Shown here piece after piece: positions 8,737 to 17,568 of a DNA stretch of 64,000 nt. Below the pieces are notes generated by a model, which saw nothing but the letters and a program-made list of their open reading frames with translations, was not told the origin of the DNA and did not search any database. The first letter of the stretch is position 1. Each line of letters begins with the position of its first letter. A program made the position numbers and the translations under genes. The DNA comes from Saccharothrix sp. ST-888 (GTDB lineage Bacteria > Actinomycetota > Actinomycetes > Streptomycetales > Streptomycetaceae): contig NZ_JYJF01000022.1 in NCBI RefSeq assembly GCF_000955975.1, forward strand, positions 1 to 64,000, written 5' to 3'.

Positions 8737-10282
8737 CCTGAGCCTCCATCACATCCGGCTGACGGTTCGGTAGTTCGATCGACAGTGCGTGGCGGAACAC
8801 GTTCCGTGGGTCGTACGCCTGCTTGACCTGCTGCAGGCGCGGGTAGTTGTCGCCGTAGTAGAGCGTCGACCAGGGCACCCCCGAGGTGTTCCGGGCCGGG
8901 TCGGCCAGGTCGTTGTCGGGGTAGCCGATGTAGGTGCCGTCGTTGCGCTCGCCGGAGGCGGGAACCCCACCGCTCCCGGCGTACACGTCGCGGTAGAACT
9001 CCCGGACCCAGGCGATGTTGGCCTCGTCCTGGTCCTCGGACTGCCAGAGGCCGGCACAGTAGAGGACCTTCAGGACCGAGTCCCGCTGGACCGTGGCGGT
9101 GGCGTCGGGGGCGACGGTGTTGACCCTCCCGCCGAAGCCGGCGACCACGATGCAGGACATCGGGTTGGTGTGCTCCGGGTCGCTCAGGTAGCGCCAGATC
9201 ACGTCGAGTTGGTGATCGGTGAAACCCCTCCGCAGATAACCCGCCTTGTCCTTGTAGCGTCCCTTCGGGTCACTCGGAAAGCTGTACGAGGGCAGCCAGG
9301 AACTGAACCAGGGGACGACCTCGGCGGTGTGCGCCGCCGGTTCCACCCCGACCCCGGCCATGACGGACTCGAAGTGCTCGGCGAACACCTTCTCGGCGTC
9401 CGGCCCGTCGTGGTCGATCACCACCGTCATCCCGAACATCCCGGAGTTCCGGTGGGTGACGATCAGGTTGCTCCACAGGCCGGCCGCCGGGGAGTCGGCG
9501 TCGTCGTTGTTCTCGTACCAGGTGCCGTAGTTGCGCAGCAGCGTGGTCAAGGACTGCTCGGTCATCCCGGCCCAGGGCCACATGACCGTCCGCTTCCACA
9601 TCCGGGCCGGTGCCTTGGGCAGCAGCTCGGCCGGGTCGGCGGAGTCCGCCCCCGGGGTGCGCAGCCAGTACCTGGTCACCACACCGAAGTTGCCACCGCC
9701 GCCACCGGTGTGGGCCCACCAGAGGTCGCGGTGCGGGTCGTCGGGGTCGGACGTCGCCACCACGGCCCTGGCCTTGCCGGACCCGTCGACCACCACGACC
9801 TCGACGGCGTACAGGTGGTCGACGACCAGGCCGTCCCGGCGCGAGAGATGCCCGTAGCCGCCGGCCGCGAAGTGGCCTCCGGCACCGACCTCCAGGCAGG
9901 TGCCACCGGGGATCGTCACGCCCCAGCGCTTGAACAGGGTGCCGTAGACGTCGCGCAGCAGGGCCCCGGACCCGACCTCGATCGCGCGACGCCCGGGATC
10001 GTAGGAGATGCCGTTCAGCCGGGACACGTCCAGCAGCACCTCGATCCCGGGCGAGGCGGTGAAGTCCTCGAAGCAGTGCCCGCCGCTGCGTACCGCGATC
10101 CGCCTGCCCGCGGCCACCGCTTCGTCGACGGCCGCCACCACCTCCTCGGTGCCGGCCACCAGGTGCACCTGGCCGGGCTGTCCGACGAAGCGGTGGTTGT
10201 AGCCCTGGACGAGGTTCTCGTACCTCCGGTCCCCGGGCCTGATCACCACCGGTCCGGTCGACTCAACGGTCGTGTCAGCCAT
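8729..10282 (-). CDS. BBE-type FAD oxidase, probably bicovalent flavin
   Basis: This 517-aa protein has an FAD-binding type 4 domain and a C-terminal BBE domain. The flavin-linking His is in RSGGHCFED. A Cys in IPGGTCLEVGAGGHFAAGG sits where family members attach the second, 6-S-cysteinyl bond. So a bicovalent FAD is expected, as in berberine-bridge and oligosaccharide oxidases that accept bulky substrates. It is the first gene of a unit with the SDR and the DUF2306 protein. Regulon element copy 3 lies 63 bases before the start. A plausible job is oxidation of an aryl or secondary alcohol; this is inferred. Confidence 0.9.
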   Translation of the reverse strand: MADTTVESTGPVVIRPGDRRYENLVQGYNHRFVGQPGQVHLVAGTEEVVAAVDEAVAAGRRIAVRSGGHCFEDFTASPGIEVLLDVSRLNGISYDPGRRAIEVGSGALLRDVYGTLFKRWGVTIPGGTCLEVGAGGHFAAGGYGHLSRRDGLVVDHLYAVEVVVVDGSGKARAVVATSDPDDPHRDLWWAHTGGGGGNFGVVTRYWLRTPGADSADPAELLPKAPARMWKRTVMWPWAGMTEQSLTTLLRNYGTWYENNDDADSPAAGLWSNLIVTHRNSGMFGMTVVIDHDGPDAEKVFAEHFESVMAGVGVEPAAHTAEVVPWFSSWLPSYSFPSDPKGRYKDKAGYLRRGFTDHQLDVIWRYLSDPEHTNPMSCIVVAGFGGRVNTVAPDATATVQRDSVLKVLYCAGLWQSEDQDEANIAWVREFYRDVYAGSGGVPASGERNDGTYIGYPDNDLADPARNTSGVPWSTLYYGDNYPRLQQVKQAYDPRNVFRHALSIELPNRQPDVMEAQDA

Positions 10283-10345
10283 GCTCGTTCGTCCTTCCTG
10301 GGGCCACTGCCGCACCAGACCTTCGCATGGCGCGGCCGGGCGCCA

Positions 10346-10360
10346 CATCTCGCGGATTGC
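10346..10360 (-). promoter_or_regulatory. Regulon element copy 3 (GCAATCCGCGAGATG)
   Basis: It matches the consensus at 14 of 15 positions on the minus strand, oriented towards the BBE oxidase gene 63 bases downstream. It is the only notable element in the non-coding stretch 10283-10503. Confidence 0.65.
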
Positions 10361-10503
10361 GGTGTGATCGGGCGGCGCGTCCGGCGAATCGGAGGTCGTG
10401 GGGCGTGCGCGGGAGTCGGTGCCGCGCGCCCCGGGAGACCGCCCCACCCCGGCGCGATACGACACCATGGGATGAGGCGGAATCCGGGGGCCGGGACACC
10501 CTG

Positions 10504-11673
10504 TTACGCAGCCGCCTCGGCCAGGCCGGACTTCGCAGCGGCGAACAGTTCGGGGGCCACGTCGTGGGCCATCGCCGCCGCCGACTGCCAGCCGATCTCG
10601 TGTGCCGTGCCGACTCCGCCGCAGAGCAGCACGAACCGGCGGAATCCGGCCGTCACCAGCGCGTCCAGTTTCGCCTGGACCGTTTCGACCGATCCGACCA
10701 GGGCGAACGGATTCCTGAGGTAGGAGTCCGCCGGTGCTTCGAACACCCCCTGGACACCTGTGCTGCCGTCCTTCGCCAGCGATTCCAGCGGGCTGTTGCC
10801 GGGATCGGCTCCGGCCATCCGCGCCAGGTATCCCGAAGCGGCCTCGACGTGCGAGACGAATCCGTCGCGCACCATCTCGGCGGCTTCCCGGTCGGTGTCG
10901 GCGATAACGGTGAAACAGCTCGCCGCGATGTTCGCCATGGACAACTCGTGCCCGTGTTCCTTGCCGATCTCCATGTAGCGGTGCAGGCGCGCGACCATTT
11001 CGTCCACGCTGACCTTGGACATGCCGCCGGCCGACGGGTCGAGGTTCAGTCCCGTGAACACGTCCAGGCCGCGGCGTGCCGCGGTGGCAAGGGATTCGTC
11101 CGTCTCCGCCGCCACCCACAGCGGCACGCGCTGCTGGACCGGCCGGGGCCACACGGTGACCTTCGCGGTCTCGACGTCCTGTAGGAACGCCGCTGACGAG
11201 GGCGTGAGATCGGCCTTCGCCACCGGGTGGTCGATCCGGTTGAGGGCACCGTCGATGAGGTCGACCGCGTGCTCGAAAGCGGCACGGTCTCCGCGCCGGC
11301 CGAGCCCGACCTCGAGCCGTCCGCCGGAGAGCACATCGATCATGGCGAACTGCTCGGCGAGGTGCAGGGGATTGTGCAGCAGGGCGAGGTTCACCCCCGA
11401 CATGATCCGGGCCGTGGTCGTCCTCGCGGCGAGCGCGGCCAGGAGGATGTTGGGATGCGGGGACAGCGATGACGGGCCGAAGTGTTCCGGCATGCTGAGG
11501 CCGGCGTAGCCGAGACGCTCCGCCTCGACACAGTGATCGAGGTAGCTTTCGTAGAGTCGGGCCCCGAGCTTGGGGTCCCACTCCTCCGGTCGGCGCGATC
11601 CCGGCGGCGCATAGGTGAGGTTGTCCCAGTAGACGAACTTGACGATGTTCGGGTCCTCGGAGAGTGTGCTCAT
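10504..11673 (-). CDS. LLM-class flavin-dependent monooxygenase
   Basis: This 389-aa bacterial-luciferase-like protein has FVYWDNLTYA at the N-terminus, LSMPEHFGPSSLSPHPNILL, the flavin-site signature AEQFAMIDVLSGGRLEVGLG and a C-terminal TIM-barrel end. ATG 11673 is preferred over an in-frame GTG at 11751 because family similarity begins there and a purine-rich GAGGGG lies upstream. Members use reduced FMN to insert oxygen, for example in Baeyer-Villiger, N- or C-hydroxylation chemistry. It forms its own unit, with regulon element copy 4 lying 75 bases upstream. Confidence 0.9.
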   Translation of the reverse strand: MSTLSEDPNIVKFVYWDNLTYAPPGSRRPEEWDPKLGARLYESYLDHCVEAERLGYAGLSMPEHFGPSSLSPHPNILLAALAARTTTARIMSGVNLALLHNPLHLAEQFAMIDVLSGGRLEVGLGRRGDRAAFEHAVDLIDGALNRIDHPVAKADLTPSSAAFLQDVETAKVTVWPRPVQQRVPLWVAAETDESLATAARRGLDVFTGLNLDPSAGGMSKVSVDEMVARLHRYMEIGKEHGHELSMANIAASCFTVIADTDREAAEMVRDGFVSHVEAASGYLARMAGADPGNSPLESLAKDGSTGVQGVFEAPADSYLRNPFALVGSVETVQAKLDALVTAGFRRFVLLCGGVGTAHEIGWQSAAAMAHDVAPELFAAAKSGLAEAAA

Positions 11674-11748
11674 ACCGTTGATGCCCCTCTGATCGCAAAC
11701 AGGCTCGCAGTGGATGGATCCGAATCTATCCAGGCGGTGAAGGCCCGT

Positions 11749-11763
11749 CATCTTCCGTATTGC
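11749..11763 (-). promoter_or_regulatory. Regulon element copy 4 (GCAATACGGAAGATG)
   Basis: It matches the consensus at 13 of 15 positions on the minus strand, and points to the LLM monooxygenase start 75 bases away. It lies in the gap between the methyltransferase stop and that start. Confidence 0.6.
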
Positions 11764-11803
11764 CCAGGCGTCGGAAGGCGCCGGCGGCTCGGCGCAGTGC
11801 CGG

Positions 11804-12634
11804 TCATCCGGTCAGCGACCGGGCCAGCGCGACGGCGTCCGCGCGTACCTGGGGGCCGAGCCGAGGCTGCTGGCCGGCGTCGGAGTACTGCCGGGGCGAG
11901 CTGGCGCTGGTGCGGCGCAGCACGGTGACGCTGTTCTGCCGCAGCTTCTGGCTCTCCAGCAGGTTCAGCAGCTCGAACTCGCCGGGCCGCAGCCGCTGGG
12001 TCTCGGCGATGTACTGGAGGATCGCCTCGCCTTCCGGGTAGGTCATCAGGTAGTGCATGACCACGATCCCGCCGTCGGGGTCGATCAACTCCCAGAAGTT
12101 CTCGAAGAAGTAGAGGCAGTCCCAGGCGTCCACCCAGGCGAAGTCGATCGGCCGGAACTCCGCCGGGAGGCGTCCGACGGCCCCGCGCATATCGGAGTTG
12201 ACCACGGTGACGCGTTCGGCGAGGCCGAGCTCGGCAAGCACCTGCTCCACCCGGGGTGCCGAGGAGCCGGTGTCGGAGAGGTCGTCGATCGCCACCAGCC
12301 GGGGCCGGTACGGGTCGCGGTAGCCGGCCGGCAGCAGCAGCGCGGGCTCGCTCTCGATCCACGCCTCGTCCAGCTCCCGGCCGTCCGCGAGGTACGGCAG
12401 GGTCTTGCGGGTCAGGGCGGCGGCCTCGGCCTCGGCCAGCGCCTCGGCCTCGGCCAGCGCCTTCGCCAGGAACGGCGTGGTGTACCCCATCCCGACCTCC
12501 AGCACCCGGCGGGGCCGGGCCAGGTGGATCAGGTGGGAGAGCAGCGGCGCCACCACCTCGGTCCCCATGCCCGGCACCCGCAGCCGCTCCACCGCGGTCC
12601 GGAACCGGTCGTCAAGGATTCCGTCACGTGCCAT
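11804..12634 (-). CDS. SAM-dependent class I methyltransferase
   Basis: This 276-aa protein has a Rossmann methyltransferase core: motif I is VLEVGMGYTTPFLA (about residue 43), then VTVVNSDMRGA and a motif with IDFAWVDAWD. The length and DxWD-type motif recall O-methyltransferases acting on small molecules or catechols. It overlaps the upstream dioxygenase gene by 11 bases in the A-PCP operon, so methylation of the aromatic building block is a good guess. The region between motif I and the next strand contains an in-frame duplication of ALAEAE (see 12423-12458). Confidence 0.85.
   Translation of the reverse strand: MARDGILDDRFRTAVERLRVPGMGTEVVAPLLSHLIHLARPRRVLEVGMGYTTPFLAKALAEAEALAEAEAAALTRKTLPYLADGRELDEAWIESEPALLLPAGYRDPYRPRLVAIDDLSDTGSSAPRVEQVLAELGLAERVTVVNSDMRGAVGRLPAEFRPIDFAWVDAWDCLYFFENFWELIDPDGGIVVMHYLMTYPEGEAILQYIAETQRLRPGEFELLNLLESQKLRQNSVTVLRRTSASSPRQYSDAGQQPRLGPQVRADAVALARSLTG
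12423..12458. repeat. Two tandem 18-base repeats inside the methyltransferase gene
   Basis: The 18-base unit is repeated perfectly at 12423-12440 and 12441-12458, encoding two Ala-Leu-Ala-Glu-type helical hexapeptides. The length of 18 keeps the frame, so it looks like slippage within a coding helix. Confidence 0.7.
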
Positions 12635-13718
12635 CGGCTGCGCCCCTGCCCTTCTGGTACTCGATGGCCTGGTAGAGCGCCTTGATGTTGCCGCTGCCGA
12701 ACGAGCGGGCCCCCATCCGCTCGATAACCTCCAGGAAGAGGGTGTTGCGCGGGTGCACGGACCGGGCGAATATCTGGAACAGCTGCCCGTCGTGGTCCTC
12801 GTCGATCAGGATGTTCAGCCGCTCCAGCTCCGGTACCGAGTGCCGGAGCGGGGTGAGGCGGCCGGAGAGCAGCCGGTAGTACGCCTGCGGGGTCCGCAGG
12901 AACTCCACGCCCCGGGCGGCGATCGCGTCGACCGATCCCACGATGTCGTGCGTGGTGAAGGCGATGTGCTGCACCCCGGGACCGCCGTGGTCCTTGAGGA
13001 ACTCGTCCAGGTGGCCGCTGACCTCGGCCTGATCCGGCTCGATCAGCGTGAGGATGACGGTGCCGTTCTGCACCACCTTGGTGATCATCACCTGTCCGCT
13101 GGCCTCGACCCGCTCCGTGAAGACCAGCTCGAAGTCGAGGACCTCCCGGTAGAAGGCGACCGTCGCGTCGATCTGCCCGGGCTCGACGCAGATCGCGAAG
13201 TGGTCGACCTCCCGCAGGCCGCAGTCCGGCCCGGCCGGGTCGGCATCGATCGGCGCCAGCCCGGGCAGCAGCCGCTCGTCGGCCCGCGCCGGCCGCTGGA
13301 CGAAGGTGTGGGCGATGTCGCCGACGCCCATGATGGTCGCGGTGACCAGCTCGCCGTGCGCGGCCGGCCCCGAGACGGGCCGGGCGCCACGCCGGACCGC
13401 CGCCGCGAAGGCGGCCCGGGCGTCCGGGACCCGCAGCGCGATGTCGGCCACCCCGTCTCCGTGCTTCTCGACGTACGCCGCTGCCGGGTGGTCGCCCACC
13501 AGCGGCTGGCTGAGCAGCACCCGGATGCCGTGCCGGCCGAGCGCCACCGAGCGCAGTTCCGGTGCCTGCGGCGCCGAACTCGCGTACACCTCCAGGCCGT
13601 AGCCGTGGACCAGCCACCCGGTGGTGGCCGCCAGGTCGGCGACGTAGCAGGCGATGTGGTCGACGAGCATGCCTTCGAAGGTCTCCCGGCCCACGTCGAC
13701 GCTCCTCTCTTGACTCAT
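12624..13718 (-). CDS. 4-Hydroxymandelate synthase-like dioxygenase (HPPD fold)
   Basis: This 364-aa protein has two vicinal-oxygen-chelate halves. Probable iron ligands lie in EVDHFAICV (His), GVQHIAFTT (His) and the late LFLEVIER (Glu). It converts 4-hydroxyphenylpyruvate with O2 to either homogentisate (HPPD) or 4-hydroxymandelate (HmaS). In HPPD the C-terminal helix normally reads GNFKALF; here it reads GNIKALY. From memory of mutational studies, Phe to Ile at this site is the change that favours mandelate formation. This supports HmaS, as does the location within a secondary-metabolite operon between MbtH and a methyltransferase. An ordinary HPPD is the alternative. Confidence 0.8.
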   Translation of the reverse strand: MSQERSVDVGRETFEGMLVDHIACYVADLAATTGWLVHGYGLEVYASSAPQAPELRSVALGRHGIRVLLSQPLVGDHPAAAYVEKHGDGVADIALRVPDARAAFAAAVRRGARPVSGPAAHGELVTATIMGVGDIAHTFVQRPARADERLLPGLAPIDADPAGPDCGLREVDHFAICVEPGQIDATVAFYREVLDFELVFTERVEASGQVMITKVVQNGTVILTLIEPDQAEVSGHLDEFLKDHGGPGVQHIAFTTHDIVGSVDAIAARGVEFLRTPQAYYRLLSGRLTPLRHSVPELERLNILIDEDHDGQLFQIFARSVHPRNTLFLEVIERMGARSFGSGNIKALYQAIEYQKGRGAADGT

Positions 13719-13720
13719 CG

Positions 13721-13942
13721 TCAGTTCTCCGGCTGCCTCGGCCGGCGCCCGGCGAGGCCGCTCGGCCGCAGGTCTGTCCAGTGCTCGTTCACGTAGTCGA
13801 GGGACGTGGCGCGGTCGGCCGGACCGTGGGCGACCGTCCAGCCCGCCGGCACCTCGACGGTGGCGGGCCAGAGCGAGAACTGGCCGTCCGCGTTGACCAG
13901 GACCGAGAACGCCCCGCCCGGAACGTCGAAGGGGTTGGTCAT
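13721..13942 (-). CDS. MbtH-family protein
   Basis: This 73-aa protein begins NPFDVPGGAFSVLVNADGQ and has the conserved SLWP and PAGW tryptophan motifs, followed by EHWTDLRP. MbtH proteins bind NRPS adenylation domains and are needed for their solubility or activity. Its start overlaps the stop of the A-PCP gene by four bases (ATGA), showing that the two work together. Confidence 0.95.
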   Translation of the reverse strand: MTNPFDVPGGAFSVLVNADGQFSLWPATVEVPAGWTVAHGPADRATSLDYVNEHWTDLRPSGLAGRRPRQPEN

Positions 13943-15693
13943 CCCTGCTCTCCTTCCGGCCGGCCCAGCAGGCCGTCCAGGCCGGCCACCGTCGGGGCGT
14001 CGAAGAACTGAGTGATCGTCAGATCTACCTCCAGCAGCGACCGGATCCGGCTGACCAGCCGCATCGCCGCCAGGGACTGGCCACCCAGCTCGAAGAAGCT
14101 GTCGTCGATACCGATCTCGGGCGCCTCCAGCACCTCGGCGAAGAGCGTGCACAGCGCCCGCTGCCGATCGGTCAGCGGCGCCCGGCGGGCCGAGCTCGCC
14201 ACCGGCGCGGGCAGCGCCCGCCGGTCCAGCTTGCCGTTGGGGGTCAGCGGCAGGGCCGGCACGGCCACGAAGGCCGTCGGCACCATGTACGCGGGCAGCA
14301 GCTCCACGGCGTGCGCCCGCAGTGCGCCCGCCTCGATCCCGCCGGACTCCGGAACGTAGTACGCCACCAGGCGCTTCTCCCCGGAGTCCGACTCCCGTGC
14401 CACGACCGCGACATGGGCCAGGCCCGGATACTGCGCCAGCACCGCCTCCGCCTCGGCGGGCTCCACCCGGAAGCCCATCACCTTGAGCTGGTCGTTGGCC
14501 CGGCCGAGGTACTCGAGCCGACCGTCCCGGTCCATCCGGACCAGGTCTCCGGTGCGGTACATCCGCTCTCCCGGCGCGCCGAACGGGTTGGCCACGAAGC
14601 GCTCGGCGGTCAGGTCGGGCCGGCCGAAGTACCCCCGGGCCAGGCCGCGTCCGGCGAGGTGGAGCTCGCCCACCGCACCGGCCGGCACGGGCCGCAGGTC
14701 CGCGTCCAGGACGTGCAGCCGGACGTTGTCCATCGGGCGGCCCACCGGCACCGGCCCTGCCGCCCGGTAGGGGGCGGTCATCGGCGCGCTGGTGCTGAAC
14801 AGCGTCGCCTCGGTCGCGCCGTACATCGCCCGTACCACCAGGCCGGGATTGTGCTCCAGCACCCGCTGGACGGCCGCGGGCGCGATCACGTCGCCGCCGG
14901 TGAGCACCTCGCGCACCCCGGCGAGAGCGCTCGGGTCCTCCTCGGCCAGGACCCGGAACAGTCCGGCGGTCAGGTGGATGCCGGTGATCCGCTCCTCGGC
15001 GACGAGCCGGCGCAGGGCGTGCACATCGAGGTCCCCGGCCGGGGCCACCACGATCCGCCCGCCGTGCAGCAGCGGCACCCAGAGCTCGTACGTGGAGACG
15101 TTGAAGGCGTACGGCGCCACCATCAGCACCCGCTCGTGCCGGCCGTCCGCCCACATCGAGTCCAGGGCCAGGCCCAACGCGTCCCGGTGGGCGATCGCGA
15201 CGCCCTTCGGCTCTCCGGTCGACCCGGAGGTGTGGATCACGTAGGCGAGTTGAGCGGGATCGATCCCGACCGCGGGGTCGTGTGCGGGGTAGCCGGTCAG
15301 TCCCTTCTCGCCCTCGACGACGACCACGTCGGCGCCCTCGGGCAGCCCGCGCCCGCGCATCACCTCATCGGCCAGCAGCACCGGCGCCGCGCAGTGCTCC
15401 AGAATCCACTGCTTGCGCTGCAACGGGTACGCGCTGTGCAGCGGGAGGTAGCACCCGCCCGCCTTGAGCACCGCCAGAATCGCCACCACCAGGTCCACGG
15501 ACCGTTCCATCAGCACCGCGACCGGCGACTCGGCCCGCACGCCGAGTTCGCGCAGCCGGTGTGCCAGCCGATTCGACCGCTCGTCCAACTCGCGGTAGCT
15601 GAGCTGGACTTCGCCCGACGACACGGCAATCGCATCCGGTGTCCTGACCGCCTCCTGCGTGAAATGCCCATGAATGGAAGGGGAAACCACCAT
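13939..15693 (-). CDS. NRPS adenylation-PCP didomain
   Basis: This 584-aa protein has an A domain (about 1-490) with IHTSGSTGEPKG (A3), YGATEAT (A5), YRTGD (A7) and NGKLDRR (A10), then a PCP with LGGQSL (Ser carries phosphopantetheine). By hand alignment to GrsA the ten specificity residues are about N-V-Y-H-L-G-M-L-F-K. The Asp235 that binds an alpha-amino group is Asn, so an alpha-amino acid is unlikely; an aryl, alpha-hydroxy or beta-amino acid fits better. It leads a five-part operon with MbtH, the HmaS-like enzyme and the methyltransferase. In C-1027 the same role is split between SgcC1 (A) and SgcC2 (PCP). Confidence 0.93.
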   Translation of the reverse strand: MVVSPSIHGHFTQEAVRTPDAIAVSSGEVQLSYRELDERSNRLAHRLRELGVRAESPVAVLMERSVDLVVAILAVLKAGGCYLPLHSAYPLQRKQWILEHCAAPVLLADEVMRGRGLPEGADVVVVEGEKGLTGYPAHDPAVGIDPAQLAYVIHTSGSTGEPKGVAIAHRDALGLALDSMWADGRHERVLMVAPYAFNVSTYELWVPLLHGGRIVVAPAGDLDVHALRRLVAEERITGIHLTAGLFRVLAEEDPSALAGVREVLTGGDVIAPAAVQRVLEHNPGLVVRAMYGATEATLFSTSAPMTAPYRAAGPVPVGRPMDNVRLHVLDADLRPVPAGAVGELHLAGRGLARGYFGRPDLTAERFVANPFGAPGERMYRTGDLVRMDRDGRLEYLGRANDQLKVMGFRVEPAEAEAVLAQYPGLAHVAVVARESDSGEKRLVAYYVPESGGIEAGALRAHAVELLPAYMVPTAFVAVPALPLTPNGKLDRRALPAPVASSARRAPLTDRQRALCTLFAEVLEAPEIGIDDSFFELGGQSLAAMRLVSRIRSLLEVDLTITQFFDAPTVAGLDGLLGRPEGEQG

Positions 15694-15767
15694 GTCCTCC
15701 GATCCGTCCGATCGCGACGGCCCTCTCGATCTGGATTTCCAGCCTGCGGCCGGCGCGCCTTTCCTGT

Positions 15768-15782
15768 CATCTCCCGGATTGC
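15768..15782 (-). promoter_or_regulatory. Regulon element copy 5 (GCAATCCGGGAGATG)
   Basis: This is the exact consensus on the minus strand, 74 bases before the A-PCP start and facing it. It sits in the gap between the A-PCP gene and the stop of the hydroxylase gene at 15799. Confidence 0.7.
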
Positions 15783-15798
15783 CGGCCTGTGCCCCGCA

Positions 15799-17373
15799 TC
15801 AGCCGTCGAGCAGCCGGTGGACGGAATCGCTCAGCTCCCCGAAGGAGGAAAGATCGGGCACTGTCCACCCGTTCAGGTCGTACTCGGCCAGGCACTCGTC
15901 GACCAGGGCCTTGTAGGAATCCACCTGACCGTTGGCCAGCTGGGCGAAGAGCAGCTCGACCCGGGTATTCTCGTGATTTCCGGCGTAGTTGCGTTCGTAG
16001 AGCTCGTGGCGTCCGCCGAACTCGCTGCCGACGGCGTCCCAGAGCAGCTTCATCAGCTTGACCCGCTCGACCGCGTCGACGCCGCCGGAGCCCCGGATGA
16101 ACCGGTCCAGATAGGGCCGGATCTCCGGATTGGCGAAGTCCTTGGCGCTGGAGTTCACGTAGATCAGGCCGCTGGCCACGTCCTGCAGCACGATCTCCCT
16201 GATCCGCGGGTAGCCGACCTGCATGAACCAGCGATAGGCCAGCCCGTACTGGGAGTTGGGAAGGACGGCACCGTTGCGCCAGGCGACCGGGTTGCGGGCG
16301 GCCGCGTCCGACAGGCCCCAGAACAGGTTGCGCCACGCCAGCACCTCGCCGAGGCGGCTCTGCACGCCGCGGAAGTCGCTGCTGCCGGTGATGTCCACGG
16401 CCTTGGCCAGCAGCCCGGCGATGAACTCCAGCTTCACCGCCAGCCGGGTGCAGCCGTGGAAGGTGAACCGCTCGATGAAGCCCGACTGGCCGGTGAACAT
16501 CCTGATCTTCTCCGGCTGGCCGTAGATGAAGACGTTCTCCCACGGGATGAGCACCTTGTCGAGCACCAGGATGGTGTCGTTCTCGTCCAGCCGGGACGAC
16601 AGCGGGTAGTCGAAGGGGCTGCCCATGGCCGCCGCCGACGCGCTGTAGGACGGGCGGCAGATCAGCTTCATCCCCGGTGCGTTCATCGGCACCGTGGCCA
16701 CCAGCGCGAAGGTGCGGTCCTTGATCGGCAGGCCGTAGTGCGCGATGAAGTTGTAGTGCGTCAGCGCGGAGCCGGTGGCGACCACCTTCGCGCCGGACAC
16801 CACCAGGCCGGCGTCCGTCTCCTGCTCCGCGCGGATGAAGACGTCGGCCACCTGGTCGGGTGGCAGACTGCGGTCGACCGGCGGGTGCACGATCGCGTGG
16901 TTCCAGTACAGGACCTTCTCCTGCGACTCGGCGTACCAGCGCCGGGCGTTGTCCGCGAACGGCTCGTAGAAGTCCGCGTTCGCGCCGAGGGTGCCGAGGA
17001 AGGACGCCTTGTAGTCGGGGCTCCGGCCCATCCAGCCGTAGCTCATGCGCGCCCAGGCGGCGATCGCCTGCTGATCACCGACCAGGTCCTCGGCGCTGCG
17101 CGGGGTGGTGAAGAACCGGTGCGTGAAGCCCTCGCCACCGCTGTCGACCGGTGCGGTCAGCACGCCCTGGTGCCGCGGGTCGTGCAGGGCGTCGTAGAGC
17201 CGCGCGGTCATCCGGACCGGATTGTGGAAGGCCGGATGCGAGGTGACGTCCTTGATTCGATCACCGTAGAGGTAGATCTCCCGATCGTCGCGGAGGCTCT
17301 CGATGTATTCCGCCCCGGTGAGCGGGCGGGTCCCGCGCCCTTTCCCGGCGGCGGTTTCCCGGTCTTCGGCCAT
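15799..17373 (-). CDS. HpaB/SgcC-type flavin-dependent phenol 3-hydroxylase
   Basis: This 524-aa protein has the 4-hydroxyphenylacetate 3-monooxygenase layout: N-terminal GAEYIESLRDDREIYLYGDR, a central beta domain with SGAKVVATGSALTHYNF, and a C-terminal helical domain with YGLAYRWFMQVGYPRI. It uses FADH2 from a partner reductase to add a hydroxyl ortho to a phenol. In C-1027, SgcC hydroxylates a PCP-tethered beta-tyrosine. Here the likely substrate is the hydroxyphenyl unit loaded on the A-PCP protein at 13939. The reductase at 27830-28417 is the obvious flavin supplier. It is divergent from the solute-binding-like gene at 17569. Confidence 0.92.
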   Translation of the reverse strand: MAEDRETAAGKGRGTRPLTGAEYIESLRDDREIYLYGDRIKDVTSHPAFHNPVRMTARLYDALHDPRHQGVLTAPVDSGGEGFTHRFFTTPRSAEDLVGDQQAIAAWARMSYGWMGRSPDYKASFLGTLGANADFYEPFADNARRWYAESQEKVLYWNHAIVHPPVDRSLPPDQVADVFIRAEQETDAGLVVSGAKVVATGSALTHYNFIAHYGLPIKDRTFALVATVPMNAPGMKLICRPSYSASAAAMGSPFDYPLSSRLDENDTILVLDKVLIPWENVFIYGQPEKIRMFTGQSGFIERFTFHGCTRLAVKLEFIAGLLAKAVDITGSSDFRGVQSRLGEVLAWRNLFWGLSDAAARNPVAWRNGAVLPNSQYGLAYRWFMQVGYPRIREIVLQDVASGLIYVNSSAKDFANPEIRPYLDRFIRGSGGVDAVERVKLMKLLWDAVGSEFGGRHELYERNYAGNHENTRVELLFAQLANGQVDSYKALVDECLAEYDLNGWTVPDLSSFGELSDSVHRLLDG

Positions 17374-17527
17374 CAGACGCTTCTCCTTGCTGCCAATTCA
17401 CCGGACGATTCCGAGCCTGGCATCCATCGGGCGGCGACTGCTTCTCCCAACGTGCGCGCTTCCCGCACATCCGGCCGGTGGACTCAGCAAGTCCAGAGAT
17501 GCCCAGGGTCGGGCACGGACGGATCAT

Positions 17528-17542
17528 AAGCTTCTGGATTGC
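17528..17542 (-). promoter_or_regulatory. Weak regulon-like element (GCAATCCAGAAGCTT)
   Basis: It matches the consensus at 11 of 15 positions, with the first seven identical. It lies on the minus strand 154 bases before the hydroxylase start, farther than the other copies, in the divergent 17374-17568 region. It may not be functional. Confidence 0.3.
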
Positions 17543-17568
17543 CCGGTCAGCCGCAGGAGGACGCCAGA

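Noticed and set aside
12405..13796. Plus-strand frame opposite the methyltransferase and dioxygenase genes
   Set aside because: It has no motif and begins in an Ala/Ser repeat that is the antisense of the tandem 18-base repeat.
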